NCBI RefSeq assembly: GCF_900115095.1
Contig: NZ_FOVH01000008.1
Coordinates: forward strand, 1-64,000
DNA: 64,000 bases
Direction: 5' to 3'
Source of the DNA: Actinomadura madurae
Lineage (GTDB): Bacteria > Actinomycetota > Actinomycetes > Streptosporangiales > Streptosporangiaceae
In this document: positions 8,665-16,483 of the stretch, piece by piece
Position numbering within the stretch: the stretch's first letter is position 1
How the letters are laid out: every line of letters starts with the position of its first letter
Translations under genes and position numbers: made by a program
The notes under the pieces: generated by a model
Databases searched by the model: none
The model's input: only the letters and a program-made list of their open reading frames with translations
Told to the model about the DNA's origin: nothing

Positions 8665-9143
8665 GCGGCGAGTTCGCGGAGGCCGTCGCGGGCTTCGCCA
8701 CGGGCGTGGTCGTGCTGACCGTCCGCGACGGCCGCGACGACCTCGGCACGACGATCTCCTCGTTCATGTCGCTCTCCCTGGACCCCCCGATGGTCCTGGC
8801 GAGCGTGGCGACGGTCTCCTACCTCACCGAGGTCCTGACCCGCCAGAACCGCTGGGCGGCGACGATCCTGTCCACCTCCCAGCGCGCCCTCGCCGGCCGC
8901 TTCGCCAGCGAGGGCCGCCCGAGCGCCCGCATCCTCCTGGCCGCCGAACCCCACCACCGCGGCCCCCGCACGGACGCCCTGATCCCCGAAACGGGCGTCA
9001 CCGCCCTCGAATGCGAAACCCGCCAGACGCTGGAGGCGGGCGACCACACCCTCTTCGCCGCCGAGGTCCTCTCCACGGACTACACCGCCGGGGATCGGAA
9101 GCCCCTGATAAGAGTCAACCGCCGCTACGTCACCACGGAGTGA
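8661..9143 (+). CDS. Flavin reductase-like domain protein (probable CTG start)
   Basis: About 160 residues of the flavin reductase/FMN-binding split-barrel family: SGEFAEAVAGFATGVVVLTV, TISSFMSLSLDPPMVLASV and the C-terminal RVNRRY. Such proteins supply reduced FMN to monooxygenases or act as small flavin reductases. No ATG, GTG or TTG sits at the expected start. A CTG at 8661 gives exactly the normal family N-terminus, overlaps the sppA stop as CTGA, and is preceded by GGGAG at 8651-8655. Coupled initiation at CTG is therefore the simplest reading. The gene is convergent with hutI, three bases apart. Confidence 0.82.
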   Translation: MSGEFAEAVAGFATGVVVLTVRDGRDDLGTTISSFMSLSLDPPMVLASVATVSYLTEVLTRQNRWAATILSTSQRALAGRFASEGRPSARILLAAEPHHRGPRTDALIPETGVTALECETRQTLEAGDHTLFAAEVLSTDYTAGDRKPLIRVNRRYVTTE

Positions 9144-9146
9144 GCC

Positions 9147-10322
9147 CTACGCCGGCTCCGGGCGGGCCTCGACGCGGCGGCCTCGCTTCCAGGCGGCGTG
9201 GGTCTGGGGGACGCCGGGGCGGTAGGCGAGGTGGATGTGGGACGGGGCGTCGAGCACGTGGACGTCCGCGCGGGCGCCCGGGGCGAGGTGGCCCACGTCG
9301 GTGCGGCGGAGGGCGCGGGCGCCGCCGGCGGTGGCGGACCAGACGGCCTCGGCCGGGGTCATGCGCATGTCGCGGACGGCGACGGCGATGCAGAAGGCCA
9401 TGCTGGAGCTGTAGCAGGAGCCCGGATTGCAGTCGGTGGCGAGGGCGACGGTGGCTCCGGCGTCCAGGAGGCGGCGGGCGTCCGGGTAGGGCTGGCGGGT
9501 GGAGAACTCGACGCCGGGCAGGAGGGTCGCGACCGTCCGGGACGAGGCCAGGGCGTCCACGTCGGCGTCGCCGAGGAAGGTGCAGTGGTCGGCCGACGCG
9601 GCGTCCAGCTCGACGGCCAGCCGCACGGCCGGGCCCTGGGTGAGCTGGTTCGCGTGGAGGCGGGGCGCCAGGCCCGCCTTGATGCCGGCCTGGAGGACCT
9701 CGCGGGCCTGGTCGGCGTCGAAGGCGCCCCGCTCGCAGAAGACGTCCACCCAGCGGGCGTGCGGGGCGCAGGCGGCGAGCATGTCGGTCGCCGCGAGCCG
9801 GGTGTAGGACGCGGCGTCGTGGCCGGCGGGGACGACGTGGGCGCCCAGGTAGGTGACCTCGTCGGCCTGCTCGGCGGCGATGCGGACGGCGCGTTCCTCC
9901 TGCTCGACCGTGAGGCCGTAGCCGGACTTGCACTCGACGGTCGTGGTGCCCTGGCGGGCCATCTCGCCGATGAGGCGGCGCAGGTTGGCGCGCAGGTCGT
10001 CGTCGGACGCGGCGCGGGTGCGCTCGACGGTGGTGCGGATGCCGCCCGCGGCGTACTTCTCGCCGCTCATCCGGGCGGCGAACTCCTCGGCGCGCTCGCC
10101 AGCGAAGACGAGATGGGCGTGCGAGTCGACGAAGCCCGGGAGGACGGCGCGCCCTTGCGCGTCGAACGCCTCGTCGGCGGCGGGCGCGTCCCGGGACGGG
10201 CCGGTCCAGGCGACCGTGCCGTCCTCGATCACCAGGGCGGCGTCGCGGACGACGGCCAGGCCGTCGCCAACGGCGGGATCGTTGGTGACCAGTTCCCCGA
10301 TGTTCGTGATGACCGTGCTCAC
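9147..10322 (-). CDS. hutI: Imidazolonepropionase HutI
   Basis: A 391-residue amidohydrolase-superfamily enzyme that opens imidazolone-5-propionate to N-formimidoyl-L-glutamate, the third step of histidine degradation. The first metal motif is in VDSHAHLVFAGERAEEF. Substrate-binding and further metal residues lie in TVECKSGYGL and ADHCTFL. TDCNPGSCYSSSMAF near the C-terminus is characteristic of HutI. The GTG at 10322 is the start. It lies on the same strand as hutF, the M20 gene, hutU and hutH, but is separated from hutF by 6.5 kb containing an unrelated cassette. Confidence 0.95.
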   Translation of the reverse strand: MSTVITNIGELVTNDPAVGDGLAVVRDAALVIEDGTVAWTGPSRDAPAADEAFDAQGRAVLPGFVDSHAHLVFAGERAEEFAARMSGEKYAAGGIRTTVERTRAASDDDLRANLRRLIGEMARQGTTTVECKSGYGLTVEQEERAVRIAAEQADEVTYLGAHVVPAGHDAASYTRLAATDMLAACAPHARWVDVFCERGAFDADQAREVLQAGIKAGLAPRLHANQLTQGPAVRLAVELDAASADHCTFLGDADVDALASSRTVATLLPGVEFSTRQPYPDARRLLDAGATVALATDCNPGSCYSSSMAFCIAVAVRDMRMTPAEAVWSATAGGARALRRTDVGHLAPGARADVHVLDAPSHIHLAYRPGVPQTHAAWKRGRRVEARPEPA

Positions 10323-10356
10323 CCGGGCAGGATCTCACGCGGCCCCGGGCAGGTCT

Positions 10357-10881
10357 TCAAGTGGCAACGCGCAACCAGACGTCCGCGGTTGCCGCGCCGC
10401 GGGCCAGCCGCAGCCGCCAGCAGCCGGGCTCGCCGAGCCGGTAGCCGGCGCCCCACTCGTCGCCGGGGCGCTTGAAACTACTGCCGCCGTGCGCTTCCGG
10501 CCCCCAGACGACGTCGTGTTCGGCGCCGCCGGGATCGAACGCCGTGAGCCGGAGCGGCCCCGAGCCGGTCACCCGCCACACGATCTTGAGGTCCTGGCCG
10601 GCGCGGAGCGGCGGGTACCGCTCCCGCGTCATCATCAGCCCCCACGCCTGGAGGCCGCGGCCCGTGCCGCGCACCTCGGGCATGCCGTCCGCGAAGTCGG
10701 CGGCGCCGTACGGGGCGACCGGTGACGCGGGGCGGCATCCGGGCGCCCCGTCCGGACCGGCGGGGCCGGCGGTGCCCGCGGGGGACGCCGGCGGGCGGGC
10801 GGACGGTGCGGCGCCGTCGTCCCGCCCTCCGGTGGAGCATCCGGCGACGGCGAGCAGGAGCGCCGTCGCGGCGACGGTCAG
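10357..10881 (-). CDS. Secreted lipoprotein, hypothetical (probable CTG start)
   Basis: About 174 residues. A hydrophobic N-terminus ends in the lipobox LLAVAGC, followed by a Gly/Pro/Ala linker and a domain with PPLRAGQDLKIVWRVTGSG that resembles a beta-sandwich. It probably sits on the outer face of the membrane. No standard start codon lies near the signal peptide; the CTG at 10881 overlaps the upstream stop (CTGA), and a GGAGGAGG site lies 13 bases before it. A signal without early Lys/Arg is odd. It is the last gene of the MauE/Cys-rich cassette. Function unknown. Confidence 0.65.
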   Translation of the reverse strand: MTVAATALLLAVAGCSTGGRDDGAAPSARPPASPAGTAGPAGPDGAPGCRPASPVAPYGAADFADGMPEVRGTGRGLQAWGLMMTRERYPPLRAGQDLKIVWRVTGSGPLRLTAFDPGGAEHDVVWGPEAHGGSSFKRPGDEWGAGYRLGEPGCWRLRLARGAATADVWLRVAT

Positions 10882-11183
10882 CGGCGCCGGGCCGCCTCCT
10901 CCAGGATCGGGCTCGTGCCGCGCTTCATGGCCCGCAGATGCACGACGCCGCGCCGCTCGGCGAAGACCTCGACGACCTGGCGGGTGTGGCTGCCCGTCGA
11001 CGCGTGCTCCATCCGCACGCCCGGCCCGACGCGCAGCGACGTGCACTTGAAGTGGATGGCGTAGACGTTCTGCGGGACGCCGGCGACGACGGAGTCGCAC
11101 ACCATCACCTTCTTCGTGCCGTCCTCCATGTCCTCCACGACCGCGTAACCGTGGTCGGTGGGCAGATAGTAGTCCGAACTCAT
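10878..11183 (-). CDS. Hypothetical protein, 101 aa, in Cys-rich peptide cassette
   Basis: Starts MSSDYYLPTDHGYAVVEDM with a good AGGAAAGGA site upstream of the ATG at 11183. It has two cysteines, in VMVCDSVVAG and IHFKCTSLRVG, and a basic C-terminus (ILEEAARRR). It has no signal peptide or membrane segment, so it is presumably cytoplasmic. I do not recognise the family. It lies between the 118-aa protein gene and the lipoprotein gene, whose start overlaps its stop, so it belongs to the same operon. Confidence 0.7.
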   Translation of the reverse strand: MSSDYYLPTDHGYAVVEDMEDGTKKVMVCDSVVAGVPQNVYAIHFKCTSLRVGPGVRMEHASTGSHTRQVVEVFAERRGVVHLRAMKRGTSPILEEAARRR

Positions 11184-11212
11184 GTGACCGTCCTTTCCTT
11201 GGTGTGTGGTGG

Positions 11213-11569
11213 TCAGAGCGGGCGGACCGGCGAGTCGCCGTCGCAGTCGATCCCGAACATCACCTGCCTCCAGTCGCCGGCGAACGCGAAGACGCCGCCG
11301 GAGGTCGCGACCCCGAGCCGGGACGGGACCCGGGTCGCGTCCACGTGCCGGCGCACCCGCCCCATCGAGTGGACGCCGTCCATGTCCTGCCAGAGCGAGA
11401 CGTTGAGCAGCGTCCGGGTGCGCCAGCCGACCATGAGGGACGTCCCGAGGAACCCGGTGGCGTCCCGCCGCACGTCCCGCGCCAGCCGCTTGTGCAGGAC
11501 GAGCAGGACGAGCAGCGCCCACAGGCCGGGGCACTCGAACCGCGTCACGACGATCACGCCGTCCTTCAC
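11213..11569 (-). CDS. Small protein, possible dimeric alpha/beta-barrel fold, 118 aa
   Basis: The GTG start overlaps the stop of the upstream membrane protein (GTGA), showing tight coupling. A hydrophobic early stretch (LWALLVLLVLHKRL) is followed by FLGTSLMVGWRTRTLLNVS and LWQDMDGVHSMGRVRRHVD. That pattern of a strand and then a tryptophan-containing helix recalls DUF3291/spheroidene-monooxygenase-like barrels. The family placement is tentative and no catalytic residue can be assigned. Its place in the cassette suggests a role connected with the Cys-rich peptide. Confidence 0.65.
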   Translation of the reverse strand: MKDGVIVVTRFECPGLWALLVLLVLHKRLARDVRRDATGFLGTSLMVGWRTRTLLNVSLWQDMDGVHSMGRVRRHVDATRVPSRLGVATSGGVFAFAGDWRQVMFGIDCDGDSPVRPL

Positions 11570-12141
11570 AGCGCCTGGACGGCCGTCACGGCGGCCAGCG
11601 TCACCAGGGCCGTCCCGGACAGGGCGCGCACCGATCTCAGCCACAGCCGTTCCCTTCTCGTGCCCATGTCGATCAGCGCCGGCGTGAAGCGCACGCTGGC
11701 CAGCGCGACGCTGAGGTTGGACAGCAGCGCCAGGCCGACCATGACCGGCGCGGCCGCCCACGGGTCCAGCAGGACCACCGCGGCGACCCCGGCCCAGACC
11801 AGCGACGCCGCCTTCTGCGTCGTCACGAGCAGGCCCAGGTCGAAGCCCCAGACCACGCCGAGGAACCCGGGCCTCAGCCGGTGCACGAGCACCTGCGGGA
11901 CCTGCCGCCACGCGTGCGGCGTGCGGCCGGCGAGGTCGGCGATCCCGAACCCGAGCGCCACGGCCGCCAGGGCGAGCGTCCGCGGGGTCTCGGGCAGCGC
12001 CGCGTGCAGCCCGCGTCCCGCCACGTACAGCAGCAGTGCCACGAGCAACCCGGACAGCACCCCGCCCGCGGCGAGGCCGGCCAGGAAGCGCGCGCCGTCC
12101 GCCGGACGGCGGCGCATCATGGGGCCGGAGACTCCGGCCAT
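11566..12141 (-). CDS. Integral membrane protein, 191 aa, in Cys-rich peptide cassette
   Basis: About five hydrophobic segments are visible: GLAAGGVLSGLLVALLLYV, LALAAVALGFGIADLAG, FDLGLLVTTQKAASLVWAG, AAPVMVGLALLSNLSVALA and a C-terminal SGTALVTLAAVTAV. No cysteine pairs are present, so it is not itself a thiol oxidoreductase. It could be a transporter or scaffold that replaces MauF-like partners. A GAGG site precedes the ATG at 12141, inside the end of a possible 19-codon frame. I do not recognise a named family. Confidence 0.7.
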   Translation of the reverse strand: MAGVSGPMMRRRPADGARFLAGLAAGGVLSGLLVALLLYVAGRGLHAALPETPRTLALAAVALGFGIADLAGRTPHAWRQVPQVLVHRLRPGFLGVVWGFDLGLLVTTQKAASLVWAGVAAVVLLDPWAAAPVMVGLALLSNLSVALASVRFTPALIDMGTRRERLWLRSVRALSGTALVTLAAVTAVQAL

Positions 12142-12150
12142 CGACCGGCC

Positions 12151-12210
12151 TCATGGGCTCAGGACGTGCAGGACCGCGCCGATCCCGCCGATGACCACCC
12201 AGGTGACCAT
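12151..12210 (-). CDS. Possible 19-codon hydrophobic micro-ORF
   Basis: Encodes MVTWVVIGGIGAVLHVLSP, a single hydrophobic segment, from an ATG at 12210 just after the Cys-rich gene's stop. It overlaps the stretch that holds the ribosome site of the next membrane protein. It could be a membrane micropeptide or a translational-coupling leader, or chance. Only its position, start codon and hydrophobic composition support it. Confidence 0.3.
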   Translation of the reverse strand: MVTWVVIGGIGAVLHVLSP

Positions 12211-12220
12211 CCGGATCCCG

Positions 12221-12529
12221 TCAGTTGTAGCGGCACTCGAACGCGGAGTGCTGCTTGCCGCTGTAGTAGGCCTCGCAGCAGGAGCAGTGCAGGGTGCCGC
12301 TCATGGAGCAGCCCCAGAGGTAGTCCATGTTGTTCCTGCACGTGGTCATGGAGACGTTGGGGCACACCGCGAGGTTGCAGCAGTTCTTCTTGCAGATGGC
12401 GTAGGCGGGTTCGGACCGGCCGAACACCGCCGACGCGGCGGTCAGGCCGCCCGCGCCGAGGGCGCCGAGGAAGCCGCGCCGGGCGAACCTCCCCGTGGCC
12501 TTTCCGACCCGTCCGGTCTTCGTGGTCAT
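12221..12529 (-). CDS. Tat-exported ten-cysteine mini-protein
   Basis: 102 residues. The N-terminus has a twin-arginine signal, FARRGFLGALGAGG (Arg17-Arg18), a hydrophobic core and a signal-peptidase site after AYA (residue 44). The predicted mature part of 58 residues contains ten cysteines (46, 50, 51, 56, 64, 74, 82, 84, 85, 99), including two CC pairs. Only one tryptophan (residue 72) is present, so it cannot make the two-Trp cofactor of methylamine dehydrogenase small subunits despite the Mau-type neighbours. The even cysteine number and Tat export suggest a disulfide-bonded or metal-binding secreted product. It overlaps the thioredoxin gene by four bases (ATGA). Confidence 0.8.
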   Translation of the reverse strand: MTTKTGRVGKATGRFARRGFLGALGAGGLTAASAVFGRSEPAYAICKKNCCNLAVCPNVSMTTCRNNMDYLWGCSMSGTLHCSCCEAYYSGKQHSAFECRYN

Positions 12530-13086
12530 GACACTCCCTTCGGTTCGTTGACCTTCGTCCTGAGCGCCTGGACGTCCTGGAAGACGAGGGCGGATTCGAG
12601 CCGCCCGCCCCGCATGACGAGCGCGGTCGGGCTCATCCGGACGTTGAACTCGTCCGCCACCCAGCTGCCGCCCTCGTCGACGTAGTGCGTGAGCCTCTCC
12701 AGCCCGTACTGCTGGACGAACCGCTCCCCGCGGGCCCGCTCGCCGGTCGAGACGACGACCGCCATGCCGTTCCCGGCGCCGCGGTCCAGCTCGTCCGACA
12801 GCTGCTGGGCGACGTCCTTGCAGGTCGAGCAGGCGGTGCTGAGCACGAGGACGGTCTGGGCCGCGTCCAGGCCGGCGGACCCGGCGGCGAGGCCGGTCAG
12901 CTCGGCGGGCCACCGGCCGGGTTCCGCGCCGAGCCGCGCGTCGTCCAGCGGCCAGATCTCGGTGTCGCGGGCGGCGGCGGTCTCCCGCTCGGTCGGCAGC
13001 CGGGAGCCGAGCTCGCCGAGCATCGCGAAGAGCAGCACGACCGCGGCGACGAGGATCAGCAGCACGGCACCGAAGAAGATCTCCAT
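12526..13086 (-). CDS. Membrane-anchored thioredoxin-like protein (MauD type)
   Basis: 186 residues. One N-terminal membrane helix (IFFGAVLLILVAAVVLLFAML) is followed by a domain facing outward, with the redox motif CSTC in LSTACSTCKDV and the cis-Pro loop MSPTALVM. This is the MauD/TlpA layout used to form or isomerise disulfides in exported proteins. A GGAGG site lies 10 bases before the ATG at 13086. Its stop overlaps the start of the Cys-rich gene, so the enzyme and its likely client are coupled. MauE upstream is its expected membrane electron partner. Confidence 0.85.
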   Translation of the reverse strand: MEIFFGAVLLILVAAVVLLFAMLGELGSRLPTERETAAARDTEIWPLDDARLGAEPGRWPAELTGLAAGSAGLDAAQTVLVLSTACSTCKDVAQQLSDELDRGAGNGMAVVVSTGERARGERFVQQYGLERLTHYVDEGGSWVADEFNVRMSPTALVMRGGRLESALVFQDVQALRTKVNEPKGVS

Positions 13087-13102
13087 CAGGGTGTTCCTCC
13101 GT

Positions 13103-13639
13103 CTATCGCGAGGCCGGCAGGGGGCGGGTGAGGTCCTTGACGAGGCCGCGGTGCGCCCACAGGCACAGCAGCAGCGCACCGCAGGCCAGCCCGGTGCTGA
13201 CCTGGAAGAAGTAGGCGGCGGGCTCCGCGGTCCCGGCCGCCCGGTTCAGCACCGGGACGGTCATGAGCAGGGACCCGGCGAGCACGTTGGGCCAGCCGAG
13301 GGGACGGCCGCCGGCGGCGCCGAGGCAGCCGCAGGCGGTGCCGCCGCCGCGCACCAGGCCGAGGACGCCGGCCAGCGCGAAGCTCGCGCCGAGGACGCCC
13401 GCGGCCCAGGCACCGGCCGGGCGCGTGGCGGTGCCGGCCAGCGCCAGGGCGGCGAGGATCTCCACCCCGGCGAAGAGGCGGACATGGCCCCGGGTGAAGC
13501 CTTTTCCGGATCTCCGGAAAAGCGCGTTCAGCGCGCGGCTCAGCCGCGCCGGGGAAACGGTTTTGGCGACGCCCGCGACGAACAGCACGGAAGCGGCCGC
13601 GGAGTTGACGGCGACGAGGACAGAATCGTGAACAGCCAT
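13103..13639 (-). CDS. MauE/DoxX-like redox-associated membrane protein
   Basis: 178 residues with four hydrophobic segments (AAASVLFVAGVAKTV, LFAGVEILAALALAG, GVLGASFALAGVLGLV and VSTGLACGALLLCLW), typical of MauE/DoxX proteins. Cysteines occur in GGTACGCLGAAGG, the position where MauE relatives carry a redox pair. MauE homologues are thought to pass electrons between thioredoxin-like proteins and the quinone pool. It is the first gene after the cassette promoter and lies directly upstream of the anchored thioredoxin and the Cys-rich substrate candidate. Confidence 0.85.
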   Translation of the reverse strand: MAVHDSVLVAVNSAAASVLFVAGVAKTVSPARLSRALNALFRRSGKGFTRGHVRLFAGVEILAALALAGTATRPAGAWAAGVLGASFALAGVLGLVRGGGTACGCLGAAGGRPLGWPNVLAGSLLMTVPVLNRAAGTAEPAAYFFQVSTGLACGALLLCLWAHRGLVKDLTRPLPASR

Positions 13640-13693
13640 GGCGTGGCCGACCTCGCGGAAATGATTCGATCAGGGCAGGGGGTCGATGTGATC

Positions 13694-13722
13694 TTTCTAA
13701 CCCGGCTTGATCAAGTAGTCAA
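13694..13722 (-). promoter_or_regulatory. Promoter of the Cys-rich cassette with embedded palindrome
   Basis: On the minus strand a -35 box TTGACT (13717-13722) and a -10 box TAGAAA (13694-13699) are spaced by exactly 17 bp. The spacer contains the perfect palindrome CTTGATCAAG at 13706-13715. The surroundings are AT-rich compared with the window. A regulator bound to the palindrome would cover the core promoter, so repression is the likely mode. The MauE start codon lies about 55 bp downstream. Confidence 0.6.
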
Positions 13723-13759
13723 TACACATTTTCCGCAGGCGTGCTCTGAGTCGTATTGC

Positions 13760-16483
13760 TCAACCGGGCCGCCCGGGTTGCTCAACCGGCGGCCCGGCAC
13801 TCCCCGTCCCGGCCGCGGCGCCGAGGTCGAGCCGCCGGAGTTCGACGCGGGTCCGCACGCCCAGCTTGGGATACGCGCGGTAGAGGTGGTTCCCGACGGT
13901 CCGCGGGCTGAGGAAGAGCCGGGCCGCGATCTCGCGGTTGCTCGCGCCCGCCGCGGCGAGCCGCACGATCTGGAGTTCCTGGTGGGTGAGCCGGCCGAGC
14001 CCGCCGTCCTTTTCCGGCCGCTCCGCGGTGCGCGCACCGGTCGCGAACAGTTCCGCTTTCGCTCGTTCGCCCCAGGCCCGCGCGCCGAGTTCCTCGAAGG
14101 TCTTCAACGCGAGACCTAAATGCCTTCCGGCCTCCGCGCGACGCCGCGTCCGCCGCAGCCACTCGCCGTAAAGCAATTCTGTGCGCGCCCGCTCATAAAC
14201 GTTCGCCTCGTTCCGGCGGAACAGTTCGACCGCGTCCGCGAAATGGCGTTCGGCCGTGGCGGGATCGGCCAGGAGCGCACGGCAGCGCGCGGCGAGCCCG
14301 CGTATGCCCGGGGACGACGTCCGCCGCGCCCACCCTTCGAGCCGGGCCAGGGGAGGTTCCGCCCGCTCGGGGCGTCCGGACCGCACCGCCGCCTCGGCCC
14401 GGTCGGCCGCCTGGCGGGCGAGGCTCGCGACCGGGCCGCCCTCCGGCGCGTCCTCGGGCAGCTCCTCCAGCCGGGCCAGCGCGCCCGCGTGCCGCCCGGC
14501 GCCGAGGTCGAGCAGCGCGAGGGCCCACGTGCCGAGCGAGACGGTCGGGGCGATGCCCTCCGCGCGGGCGTGCTCCAGCCCCTCCGCGACGAGGGCCGCG
14601 CATCGCCCCTCGTCCCCCTCGACCGCGGCGAGCCAGCCGAGGAGGCAGCTCAGGTGGGCGGCCCGGTACCGCGCGCCGGCCTCGCCGGCCAGCCGCAGCC
14701 CCTCCTCGGCGGCCGCCCGCGCCTCGCGGTGCCGGCCCCGGCCGATCAGGGCGCGGGCGAGCGCCTGCAGCGCGTACGGCAGCCGTCCGGGCACGTCACG
14801 GCAGTCCCGCGCGAACCGCGAGACCGTCTCGCAGGAGTCGGTGAAGGGGATGAGGGACGCCGCGAGCCGGCGGTCCGGCTCGTGCGGGAGCGGGGGCCGC
14901 GGCCCGGCGGGCGCCCTCGTACCGCGGGCGGCGCTCACCGCCGCGTCGACGACCCGCGGCAGCTCCGCCGGGACGGGCCCCGCGGGGAGCGGGACGGCCC
15001 GCAGCGCGCCGGCCGCCTCCCGCACGAGCCGCGGGTCGCCGGCGTGCCAGCCGCACCGGACGGCCTCGGCGAGCATCAGCGCCGCCTCCGCCGGATCCCG
15101 CCCGCGGATCGGGGCCGCGCCGTCGATCAGGGTCCGGGCGGCGCGCCGCGGCGACCCGCGCTCGAACTCCACCGCGGCCTCGGCCTGCGCGAGCTCGGCG
15201 CGGGTCAGCGGGTCGGCCGCGAGCGGCGCGGCCCGCGCGACCAGGTCGGCCGCGCCGTCCAGCAGGCCCGCCTGGCTCGCCGCGCGGGCGGCCGCCGCGA
15301 GCCGGTGGGCCCGGGTGCGGCCGTCGGCGGTCAGCTCGGCGGCGCGGGCGTAGCAGATGTGGGCCCGCCGGTCGCCCGACCACTCCCCGGCACGTTCCAG
15401 TTCCGCCGCGACGTACGCGCGGTGCCCCACGGCGGCGGCCGCCAGATGCCAGGCCCGCAGTTCGGGCTCGCCGTCCCCGGCGCTGTCGGCGAGCGCGCGG
15501 TGGACGGCCCGGCGCTCGGACGTGGTCGCGTGGTGGTAGGCGACGGCCTTGACCAGCGGGTGCGCGAACCCGATGGTCAGGCCGGTCGTCTCGAGCAGCC
15601 CGGCGCGCTCGGCGGGCGCGAGGTCGGCGACCGTCGAGCCGAGGCGTCCGGCCGCCGCCGTGATGCGGGCGGCGTCCCGGGTGTCGTCGGCGGCGGCGAC
15701 GAGCAGGAGGGTCCGCGCGGCGGGCGGCAGCGCGGCGAGCCGCGCGCCCGCCTCGGCCTGGACCGTTCCGCCGAGGGGCGAGGTGCCGTCGTGGAAGGTG
15801 AACGGGTTGATGCGCCCCGCCCGCTGGCCCGAGGACAGGCAGGACGCGAGGAGCCGCAGCGCGGCCGGGTTCCCGTCCGCCTCGGCGCGGACGCGGTCCC
15901 GCGCGGGCGGCGGGAGCAGCGCGCGCAGGAGCGCGGCGGCGTCGTCCGGGCCGAGGCGCGCGGGCCGGATCTCGGCCAGCCCGGACGACCCGAACGTCGC
16001 GTCGTCGCGGGCCGCCGCCAGCAGCGCGACCGGCTCGGCGCCGAACCTGCGGGCCGCGTAGACGAGCGCGTCCGCCGAGGCGGCGTCCAGCCACTGCGCG
16101 TCGTCGACGAGGCAGAGCACGGGACGTCCGGCGCCCGCCCGGCGCAGCAGCGACAGAACGGCCCGGCGCGCGGTGAAGACGTCCTCGCGGCCGGCCCCGC
16201 CGGACTCGCTCACGGCGCGCAGCCGCTCGGCGTCGGGGCCGCCGAGGTCGCGCACCGGCCGCAGCATCAGGTCAAGGGCGGCGAACGGCTGCTCGGCCTC
16301 GGGCCGGTAGCCGGAGCAGCGCAGGACGAGGGCGCCGTCCGCCAGGCCGGCCGCGTGGTCGAGCAGGGCGCTCTTGCCGATGCCCTGCTCGCCGCGGATG
16401 ACGGCGGCCCCGCCGGCGCCGGCTCGCGCCCCGGCGACCAGCCGTTCGATCTCCGCGCACTCGGCGGCCCTGCCCTGCAACAT
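13760..16483 (-). CDS. LAL-type LuxR family regulator with AAA/NACHT-like ATPase
   Basis: About 907 residues. A P-loop GEQGIGKSA at residues 31-39 and Walker B VLCLVDDAQWLD form the N-terminal ATPase. A long TPR-like middle region of Ala/Arg-rich helices follows. The C-terminal LuxR helix-turn-helix is LTHQELQIVRLAAAGASNRE with LFLSPRTVGNHLYRAYPKLG. The ATG at 16483 gives the standard LAL N-terminus (MLQGRAAECAEIERL). Such large ATP-dependent activators usually control an adjacent pathway. The cassette promoter begins about 40 bp after its stop, making the MauE/Cys-rich genes the likely target. Confidence 0.9.
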   Translation of the reverse strand: MLQGRAAECAEIERLVAGARAGAGGAAVIRGEQGIGKSALLDHAAGLADGALVLRCSGYRPEAEQPFAALDLMLRPVRDLGGPDAERLRAVSESGGAGREDVFTARRAVLSLLRRAGAGRPVLCLVDDAQWLDAASADALVYAARRFGAEPVALLAAARDDATFGSSGLAEIRPARLGPDDAAALLRALLPPPARDRVRAEADGNPAALRLLASCLSSGQRAGRINPFTFHDGTSPLGGTVQAEAGARLAALPPAARTLLLVAAADDTRDAARITAAAGRLGSTVADLAPAERAGLLETTGLTIGFAHPLVKAVAYHHATTSERRAVHRALADSAGDGEPELRAWHLAAAAVGHRAYVAAELERAGEWSGDRRAHICYARAAELTADGRTRAHRLAAAARAASQAGLLDGAADLVARAAPLAADPLTRAELAQAEAAVEFERGSPRRAARTLIDGAAPIRGRDPAEAALMLAEAVRCGWHAGDPRLVREAAGALRAVPLPAGPVPAELPRVVDAAVSAARGTRAPAGPRPPLPHEPDRRLAASLIPFTDSCETVSRFARDCRDVPGRLPYALQALARALIGRGRHREARAAAEEGLRLAGEAGARYRAAHLSCLLGWLAAVEGDEGRCAALVAEGLEHARAEGIAPTVSLGTWALALLDLGAGRHAGALARLEELPEDAPEGGPVASLARQAADRAEAAVRSGRPERAEPPLARLEGWARRTSSPGIRGLAARCRALLADPATAERHFADAVELFRRNEANVYERARTELLYGEWLRRTRRRAEAGRHLGLALKTFEELGARAWGERAKAELFATGARTAERPEKDGGLGRLTHQELQIVRLAAAGASNREIAARLFLSPRTVGNHLYRAYPKLGVRTRVELRRLDLGAAAGTGSAGPPVEQPGRPG

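Noticed and set aside
12221..13639. Reading the MauE/MauD/Cys-rich genes as a methylamine dehydrogenase operon
   Set aside because: The Cys-rich protein has only one Trp and too short a mature chain for the TTQ-bearing small subunit, and no large subunit gene is present.
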